This document shows, piece after piece, positions 56,501 to 64,000 of a DNA stretch of 64,000 nucleotides (positions within the stretch are counted from its first letter, which is position 1; each line of letters begins with the position of its first letter). The position numbers were made by a program, and so were the translations under genes. Origin of the DNA: Ctena decussata (lineage: Eukaryota > Mollusca > Bivalvia > Lucinida > Lucinidae); NCBI GenBank assembly GCA_963989385.1, contig OZ022502.1, forward strand, positions 13,565,001 to 13,629,000. Direction: 5' to 3'. Below the pieces are notes generated by a model that saw only the letters and a list, made by a program, of their open reading frames with translations, had not been told where the DNA came from and searched no databases.

Positions 56501-58820
56501 CTGTTGGCACACAATTATATTTAACGGTTATGATATGAAGATAGAAAAGCTTATTCGCGCAAACTGATCATTACCATTAGTAGGTGACACAATAGTTTTA
56601 TAATAAATAATACTGCAGTTTATGCAATCTCAGATAAGTGCCTATTCTATTCGCGCAAACTGATCATAGTTTTCAAAGGAACTGAATGGAAGTACTCATG
56701 ATTTACAATAATCAAATTGTACTATCTTCAAGACGTGTAATAACAGGCAGCGAATATTTGATATTTGGTAGTCAGATCACAATACATGTACTTTTTGAGA
56801 GTTTTCAGTATGCGATGTTGGCTCAAAAGATGTTTTGTAGATATATTGTGAAGACACGGAACCGGCTGCGCAGCTAGTAATGTGTTTTGTAAAAACAAAG
56901 TTATGACAGTAAAATTAGCAGAATATTGAGTATAAAAAGAGTTTGTTACGTCAATTAGATTTTATTGAATAATGAAGCGCTTCGCTCTTTTATTTCATTC
57001 AATTCGGCACCTTTATGGTAAAGACAATAATTTTGATGCCACTTCTTATTTCAATCATCGGGTGACAAACTGTGAATTACTAAAACTACTATCTATTCCA
57101 GGGAATTGCAATTAATTAAAAAATACGAACAAAAAATGTGCGTCTTAGATAAGCCAGCACATTTCTGTGTCAATATTATTTATTCATTCATTTAAATGCA
57201 TTTAAGCCGCTATTTAGCTGTTTTATGTGAAATATTCCTGTTGTTAGATATTTCGCCAGAATTTATAATTTGACGAGTATATTTTGATAAAAAGTATAAA
57301 TAATACAAACAGGACAGAAATGACACATTTAGAAAATACATTGACAGCAAAAACAAGTTTAAATCATAGAAATATAATCACATACTCAAGTGCTAATAAA
57401 TAAAGAACAATTTTCTTCAAATCTTTTTTTTTTTTTTTTTCAGAGAAAGCAAACGAAAAGTGAATATATTACTTTCACAAGGAAGAAAATGTACTCATTT
57501 GTTTTTGCAAATTTATTAAATGATGATTAATTCGCAGTCTGGTCAGGGATCCCGAGCGTCGCTTGCAGATTAGCAATAATGATAATAAAATTATTTTCAG
57601 TATTCATGCGTCGATATAGCAATATTGCAAATCAATTATAAAGATCTGATAAAAATGTGTACACTTAAGCTAAAATAGCCAGGGGGAACTCGGACAGGTA
57701 TTGCTTCACGCTAAGTCTACGATTTCTAAAAATAGATTCGGGTGCATTTGTGACAATTTAAAACTAGTAAGTTTGTAAAAACCCTTAAAATCCCCCAATT
57801 AATTTTCATTTTATCCCAATAAAAATTATAACATTAGAAAGAAAATTTATTGCAGATATGGAATCCGTATGCATATTTTATGCAACTTTATATTTGAAAA
57901 TGATATTGGAAATAAAAGAAGGATACCCTCTGCATTTTCAGTGCTGTTTACTATATAAGTATTGCATTTAGAGGGTCACATTTTCAACCTAAAAATCCCC
58001 CAATTTAATATTAACGTAAAATTATGAAAAAATATGTAAAGGATAGCACTTAAATTGAATATTATGAATCTGTATGCATATAAATTCAGTATTAATTAAT
58101 ATTTTTACAATTTTCTGTGAACCATTGGTTTCCTATTCAATCCAATGCATTTCTCGCCACAGATAATATCGATTAGTGTCAACTCGTATGATCAGATAAG
58201 TTAGGCTTGTCTAATTTGCCGAATAATGCCACGAACTTCACCAGCAAAACCTAATAGTTATGGATATCAGGCATCAATAAATATTCAAATAATGTTAATG
58301 AAAGCCTTATGATACAATGTTTTCATATTACTTGTTTTGACTTTCATTTGATTTGTATTTTATCCCTACTTTGTAGAGGACTACCATCAGCATCTACTAT
58401 TAGGTATAAGAATATATCAGAGTTATGTCATATTATAAAAGATTTAATCATATTCATTATAAAGGCCGGGACATATTTTCCAAAGAATTTGAATAGTCAC
58501 CAGCAAATTTTGCATTCTCGACATAGATAAAACTGATCTAAAGGAATTAGTCTGATTGGGCTCTACCCTGTTTCGCAAGCATAATAGTTCAAGTATAAAG
58601 GTTTAATATGGTTTTTGAGTCCAAAAAGGTACTGCTTCTAAAGGAAAAACTTCTTTCCGAGGGGAACAAATTCTTTTCTTTAAGAGTTGCCTTCCCTATT
58701 GAGAAGGGAGACCATAAAAGCTTATGGTACAGTGTAGTTTCTCCTACAAGCTTATCCGTTCACCATGTCGCTGGCAGTGAGGTTTGAAGTGTCTTAGGAT
58801 TCAGATATATATGGTATATG
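53517..58820. other. 5.3 kb without recognisable gene
   Basis: 53735-53832 holds about two ~51-bp tandem units (GCAGGTAGCAATGTGATAAC then AACCATGTATTATT). 53850-54065 is related to 39180-39410. Frames at 54231-54485, 54567-54815 and 54861-55055 have no domain I recognise and no chainable splice signals. 55630-55900 and 56555-56680 repeat GCGCAAACTGATCAT-like motifs. 57780-58140 is plain AT-rich DNA. Confidence 0.4.
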
Positions 58821-58832
58821 ACAACAAATTTT

Positions 58833-59056
58833 AGCCACGAAACGAAAAAAATGGTATGTGCGTCTTTCGAACTCGGCTCAGCCTCCGCCCAGTCTGAGCA
58901 GAGTCTTTGCTGTCGGCTTGGAGGTAGCATAGATCCTCCTCAGCTACCATTTAAGTGCATAGCGAAGTCTCTGATCAGTGTCGGAATATGCCCTGGCTGA
59001 TATGAGACTTCGCTAGGCGCACATGCAACTTTGTTGTTTTTGTCGTGTCGCAGCTC
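58833..59056. mobile_element. palindromic MITE GAGCCGCGACACG, diverged copy
   Basis: TTAGCCACGAAACGAAAAAA left and TTTTGTCGTGTCGCAGCTCC right. The interior has GAGGTAGCATAGATCCTCCT. Both ends are damaged. Confidence 0.78.
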
Positions 59057-59069
59057 CTACAATCTTACA

Positions 59070-59900
59070 CCATGTTTCAGTATGTAATATCTATTTTTTT
59101 TTTCAAGTAGGCCACACAGTAATCTTAGGGTTTGTTTTCGTTGATATAAAACATTAAGTATCTGAGGATAATTGCAATATTTTTTTTTATTTCCCCAGTA
59201 AGAGGTTGATGTTATACCTTTTATCATAATTTATGAGGCTGTTACAAATGATGAAGCCAGATGATGATGTCTGAGTTTTATTCCTTCCATTTGTGTCTGG
59301 TTATGAAATTGAAACAAAAATAATATAACTGCACATATGGACTGATACAATATGATTTCTTTTATTACTGACATTATGACTATTCACCATACTTTCGAGA
59401 AACATGCTCTGTTGTCAAATATATATCACAGCTGGATGTTTGAAAGTATTCTTCAAGAGAAAAAAATTGATTTTACAAAATGCCGTAGGCAACAGGATGT
59501 CTTTGGGGTAAAAACATAAAGTTCCTTCTGAATCCTTTCAAAATTAGCTGCAAATTTGTATGCTGTATCTGAATTTCCAAAATTTGAATATGTACGCATT
59601 TTGAAAAAATAATTAAACGAACACTTTAATTCCTTGATTAAAACATTTAAGCACTAGCAGCCCTGAATTATCTCTCTGTGAATACCTCGAATACTGGATT
59701 CTGAACAACGAAATTCCTGAACAAGGAAATTCCATCATGACAAACTGGCGTGTAGCTAGCAATACCCTTTTCCTAGTCTAGACATCAAATAATTTGTATA
59801 GGGAGTCGCGATCTTGTTTGTTGTACAATGGCTACACAAGTACATGTAATCGAGATGTGAATGAATGGTCAAGGCATTTTTAGCGAGCTGAATAATTTCT
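59070..59900 (+). repeat. old duplicated segment, copy 1 (partner 61420-62900)
   Basis: Ordered matches with 61420-62900: TTTCAGTATGTAAT; GGATAATTGCAATA against GGATAATTGCCATA; ATTTCCCCAGT.AG; TTTATGAGGCTGTTACAAAT then GATGAAGC; GCTCTGTTGTCA; GTCTAGAC; CAATGGCTACACAAGTA; AATCGAGATGTGAATGAATG. All are in the same orientation. Confidence 0.6.
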
Positions 59901-60452
59901 TTCAAGGAAAAATAAACACCGACTGTAGCCAGTGCATGTGTTGCCTGAATTGTTTGTTTCGGTGTTGCAAAATAAGAATTACATTTGTTTGAATAAAAGT
60001 GCATTTTTGTATTGATTATGATTAGTGCAATTTCTACTAAATGATCATATGGCTGGATTCTTGACGGCTTTGGTCACTTTAGTGTCGCGAAACTAAGAAT
60101 ATCATACATCATTTGAATTGAAATGTAACATTTCTTTCTTTATGTGTTTTGGGAACTATACATTTTATAAGTTCAGATTATATTGCCTTTTAAACGTATC
60201 AGCCTTCTGTAGCGGAATAATGCTTCTTTTGGAAAATAGTGAAAAGTAACAGAAGATTTTATTGGACTAGGCACTGATTTTACTTGGCAGTTTGGTATAA
60301 AAACTGCGTGTGTGTATAATTCCTGATCATTGCCTATCTTACTACTCCCCCCCCCCCCCTTAAAATGAACCCATTTACCTTAAGGATAATTACAGTAGAT
60401 GTAACAGCCACCAAGGTTTAAAGTGTCTTAAATCTTTATAAACAGTAAATAT

Positions 60453-60585
60453 CATGTTAGTATCTTTTGATATCAAGCTTATCAGGCGAGACCAGAAACA
60501 GCGAAGGAATGGTGAGGCTTGCCGAGCCAGTCCGACGTGTTTCTGGTCGAGCCTGATAACCTTGATATCAAAAGACACTAACATG
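60453..60585. mobile_element. short foldback MITE
   Basis: CATGTTAGTATCTTTTGATA then TCAAGCTTATCAGG..GACCAGAAAC is mirrored by GTTTCTGGTCGAGCCTGATA and onward. Arms of about 50 bp, with a ~30-bp loop. Confidence 0.72.
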
Positions 60586-60950
60586 GTGTTCTATTTATCA
60601 TGTTTCATTAGAAAATTTCAAGGCGTTAAGAGCGTCAAACAAATGAAAAGAAACAAACGCAGTTTAGATCGAACTTGCTGACGTCGTGAATGCGTTATGA
60701 CGTAATCGGTGACATCTTTCAACCAATCCAACGTTATTATCATTTATTATATACCTATCAATGATACACCCTTTGACTGCCTATTTTCTGGCCATCAGAT
60801 GCAGAAGGCCGTATCAAACTGACGTTTTCTGAATCCGTATCACTATCCTATGTCTGGGTTTCAGCTTCAGGCGCGTATTTTTTACGTGCATCGTAGAAAC
60901 GAGAACCAGAGAAACGGGACTTGCAACGTAACTTCAACAACTTCAAAAGG

Positions 60951-61036
60951 CGCGCCTCGATAGCTCAGTCGGTAGCGTTAGATTCACGAGCAGCTACATA
61001 CCTCTTCCTCGCAGGTTTGAATCCGGGTCGATGCAT
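60951..61036 (+). repeat. tRNA-like sequence (SINE head)
   Basis: CGATAGCTCAGTCGGTAGCG (A box) and GCAGGTTTGAATCCGGGTCG (B-box-like) lie about 50 nt apart. The acceptor and anticodon arms do not fold cleanly, and GCTACATACCTCT is shared with 30793-30862. More likely a SINE head than a working tRNA gene. Confidence 0.5.
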
Positions 61037-61088
61037 TAGCGCTGGCAAGAATGAATGATTGGCTGTTCCCTAAGGTATATAATAAACA

Positions 61089-61226
61089 ATAACTTGATCT
61101 GGCGTTCTGTAATACGTATAGTGGGTGAGATCATACCATCGGATCACCCTCGACGCAACGTCTCTGGTGATCCGATGGTATGAGCTAATCTTCTCGACGT
61201 GATACAGTACGCCAGATCAAGTTACT
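61089..61226. mobile_element. short foldback MITE
   Basis: ATAACTTGATCTGGCGT left and CGCCAGATCAAGTTAC right. Inside, GATCATACCATCGGATCACC pairs with GGTGATCCGATGGTATGAGC. Almost fully palindromic. Confidence 0.75.
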
Positions 61227-62082
61227 TTTATAATAATATTATAATAATGTGTATGACCAACGTCAGGAAACCAGTTCTATGTAGAGATCGCTTCTAAAGG
61301 CACTGCCTGATATAATTCGCGCAAGCGCAGTTGTATAATGACATGGTATCACATTATGTTTTCGTACCCCTGTTATCAGGTGGAATTTTGCAGCGGGTCT
61401 ATGATACATATGGTACATCTTATTTCAGTATGTAATAATTCGTGATAGTAATCTATATCTACAAGATTCAAGATATTACCGGAACACTCTAATCTGAGTT
61501 GATATATTAAATATTGAGTGTCTGCGGATAATTGCCATAAATTTCTCTATTTCCCCAGTGAGTTGTGGATGTTCTGTATACTAAAATTCAAAGTATTATC
61601 ATCCTTTATGAGGCTTTACAAATGATGAAGCAATTTATTCTAAGATGTTTTGTATTTGTTTCGGTGCGTGTTTTATATTTGCACCAGGTTGTGAAATGTT
61701 AAAAATTTCACGATATGATTTCATACCTCTTTGATATCATGATAATTTCGTACTTGTTCATCTTATATCCAGCTCTGTTGTCATTGATATCTTAGCTTGA
61801 TACTTTTAAGTGCAGTTTACATAGTTGTTTATTCGTACGTGCGAGCACAGCACGCCATTTAATTGTATGTCCTACTAACAGCTAATGCGTAGTGCTTCCG
61901 GTTAAATGATTTCGTTCCATTATAGAAATATTACAGAACCTTACGTGGTGCCTTCGCGAAAAAGCCTGTAACTGCCACGATGCCAAAATGCCTAATAAAG
62001 AATCACCAAACACTTTTTAGGTAATACTAAAACCAGCACGTTGCTCAGTATGTAGTAGTACCTATTGTGAACAGATCAACCA

Positions 62083-62327
62083 TGCCCCGAGGTTATAAAA
62101 CTTTTTTCATGCTCAACTCAGCTGGGCACGAAATTTTACCTGCTAATAAATAACGAATTATTGATAAGTCCAGTTGTTTTCTTGCTCAATTTGGCTGAGT
62201 ATGAAATTTTCTCTGCTTATAAACATGGAAATGCCAGAGAATTAGTTGGCATTTTCATATTTATCAGCAGAGAAAATTTCATGCTCAGCTGAGTTGAGCA
62301 CGAAAAAAGTTTTATAACCTTGGGGCC
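62083..62327. mobile_element. MITE with GAGGTTATAAAACTT termini
   Basis: GCCCCGAGGTTATAAAACTT at the left is mirrored by AAGTTTTATAACCTTGGGGC at the right. The arms continue with CATGCTCAACTCAGCTG. Same termini as the MITE in intron 1 of the C4-like gene, with a different interior. Confidence 0.75.
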
Positions 62328-62505
62328 AGACTTCCTTTTGCAATTTTTAAAAGATATCATCTGAACACTGTCAGGCCAGACTGTTGTTCGCTTGCTAAGT
62401 TAAAAATATATTTTTGACATTGAGAAGCATATTTCTCCGTAGCTTTAGAGCCAAGAACAAAGTTTTTCTATTAATATGCTTATACAAACGGGGTAGGTCA
62501 TAGGA

Positions 62506-62536
<31 letters not shown>

Positions 62537-62541
62537 GTGTG
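62506..62541. repeat. (GT)n microsatellite
   Basis: GT run with one C interruption. The 109-codon minus frame here is an artefact of it. Confidence 0.92.
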
Positions 62542-63709
62542 AGCGCACGCCCGCGAGTATGTGTATGGTAATAAAATCAAGATAAGTATTATTTCAATAG
62601 ATTGAAAAGTTTCTATGATGTTTCGTATTACATCTGTATTTTGAATATGTGAATATGTGTTGTGTAGATTATAATAGACAAAATGAAGATAGGTACATGA
62701 TAATATGCTGTTTTTGACCACCAATTACGCTTACAACCCTTAACTTGAGCACTCAGTTCTTAAGGAAGGGCTGCTGCATAGCTACCAATATATATTACCC
62801 TCAGTCTAGACTCCCAAATTGGTACAAAGCTATTACACCTAGTAGCCATTATTGTCTTTGATGTGCAATGGCTACGCAAGTAATCGAGATGAGAATGAAT
62901 GGCCAAGAGTAAATGATATTTTAGACACCCCAGTAGTCAACTATCTTGAAGATGACAACTAATTTAACTGACGTAATGCATTGTTTTGTCGAAAATGATG
63001 CATCGACGCTAGACATTGGTTCGTTATCGGCCTATATCCGTTTTTTTGTGGAATAGGTTCTGTCAACATATAAATACGCTATTGGTATTGAAAAAGCTTG
63101 TAGAGTGTGATGGATTCGATTCTTTTTGTAACATCTAGATATTGTATCATTGAACAAATTGACAATCTAAAATAGAAAATTTGTATCATTATACAAATTG
63201 AATCACAAGGTGACCGTTTGTTTTGTTGTTAGCGTTGTATATTAACTCTGTAAAGCCATTTTACGCCGGGGCTTTTTTAAAATCGAGAATGCAGTTTAAG
63301 CATTCGTATGGTGACTGTTTAATGGTCAAGGAGGAAGTAAATAATGGCACTGGTTTGCTTTGATAATGTCCTGCCGCTAACTTAATTCTTACAAAATCAA
63401 ATTTATTGCTATAAGTAAAATCCTGCATCTATTCCTCAGACAGTCCAACTTTCCTAGCGTCTGTCTTGAAAATAAAAAAAATCCTAAGAATTTTAATCAA
63501 GTTCTAATCAAGAATTATGCTACATACATATACTTATACCTGTATTCTTGTATTCGCATACCGTATTAATCCTATTCAACGCCCAGGCGGAGGAGGGGGT
63601 CCTTTTTAAAAAAGGGGGTGGGGGTGGGCATTTTATAGAGCGAGCCTACAGTGAAGAACATCAACCACTGCCAAAATACCTGTGATAAACAGTAAATAGG
63701 TGAATGGAT

Positions 63710-63830
63710 TTACTTTCAGAGGGAGCAACTTAACTATTTTAGCCTCCCTTCTCAGTAGGGGCCAACTCTTAAGGGGATAATTTGCTCCTGTAGGAGCAAA
63801 TTTCTACCTTTAGGAGTAGACCCCATTTCA
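63710..63830. repeat. small dispersed repeat, AGCAAATTCTTT family
   Basis: Contains GGGGCCAACTCTTAAGGG and the palindrome AATTTGCTCCTGTAGGAGCA (63779-63803). Closest to the copy at 1425-1555. Confidence 0.5.
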
Positions 63831-63952
63831 AAGATGGACAAAAGTAAAAGTTTACAGTATTGAACAGAGAACATTTGATGAGAGGAAATACACTAACGCA
63901 CTTATTATACTTATCAGCCCAGTGAAACCAGTGCCCCGTCCTAATAAAAAAT

Positions 63953-64000
63953 GAGCCACGGCACGACAAAACCAACAAAGTGGTTGTGCGCCCAGCGCAG
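63953..64000. mobile_element. palindromic MITE GAGCCGCGACACG, left arm cut by window end
   Basis: GAGCCACGGCACGACAAAAC, then GTGGTTGTGCGCCCAGCGCA runs to the last base. Confidence 0.85.

Larger units (their letters stand above)
61420..62900 (+). repeat. old duplicated segment, copy 2 (partner 59070-59900)
   Basis: Carries the ordered blocks listed for copy 1. It is longer because of at least one insertion (the foldback at 62083-62327) and the GT run. Confidence 0.6.

Noticed and set aside
60951..61036. Functional tRNA gene
   Set aside because: A and B boxes are recognisable, but the acceptor and anticodon arms do not pair, and part of it is shared with another repeat.
62395..62724. 109-codon minus frame with a His/Thr run
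   Set aside because: Produced by the GT microsatellite.

Overview
This is animal nuclear DNA: AT-rich, intron-containing and mostly non-coding. The gene families and the dense population of short palindromic elements fit a lophotrochozoan, most likely a bivalve mollusc. That assignment comes from family knowledge and was not searched.

Two host genes can be supported. (1) At 1175-7800 on the minus strand lie the first five coding exons of a TRPA1-like ankyrin-repeat cation channel: a 15-nt first coding exon (MDELQ), a Gly/Gln/Met-rich linker exon and three ankyrin exons. All five join in phase with GT/AG junctions. The gene continues past the left edge, so the membrane part is not here. (2) At 32742-34319 on the plus strand is a complete two-exon gene for a 308-aa secreted protein with a signal peptide, a coiled coil and a C-terminal cysteine-rich domain of the 'short-chain collagen C4-like' type. 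Its 3' side runs almost directly into a tandem-repeat element.

The rest is mainly a record of mobile elements. By region: 0-1.1 kb, an element with 15-bp iterons at both ends; 1.9-8.6 kb, MITEs inside and upstream of the TRPA1-like gene, including one with a perfect 9-bp target duplication; 8.9-12.6 kb, a broken LINE end and a ~3-kb foldback element with subterminal repeats; 15.8-27 kb, repeated copies of a 210-240-bp palindromic MITE with 4-bp A/T target duplications, a decayed LINE, an iteron-bearing foldback and transposase-derived fragments; 27.8-30.2 kb, two dispersed repeats that each carry a recognisable type I hammerhead ribozyme; 34.4-35.5 and 45.1-47.6 kb, two elements with internal tandem repeats; 49.9-53.5 kb, two head-to-tail TTAA-flanked elements, the second containing a tRNA-derived SINE with its own target duplication; 53.5-64 kb, mostly unrecognised sequence with an old duplicated segment and small foldbacks.

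The most interesting signal is the pair of hammerhead ribozymes. Both keep the full catalytic core, and the short stem III shows a compensatory base-pair change between the two copies.
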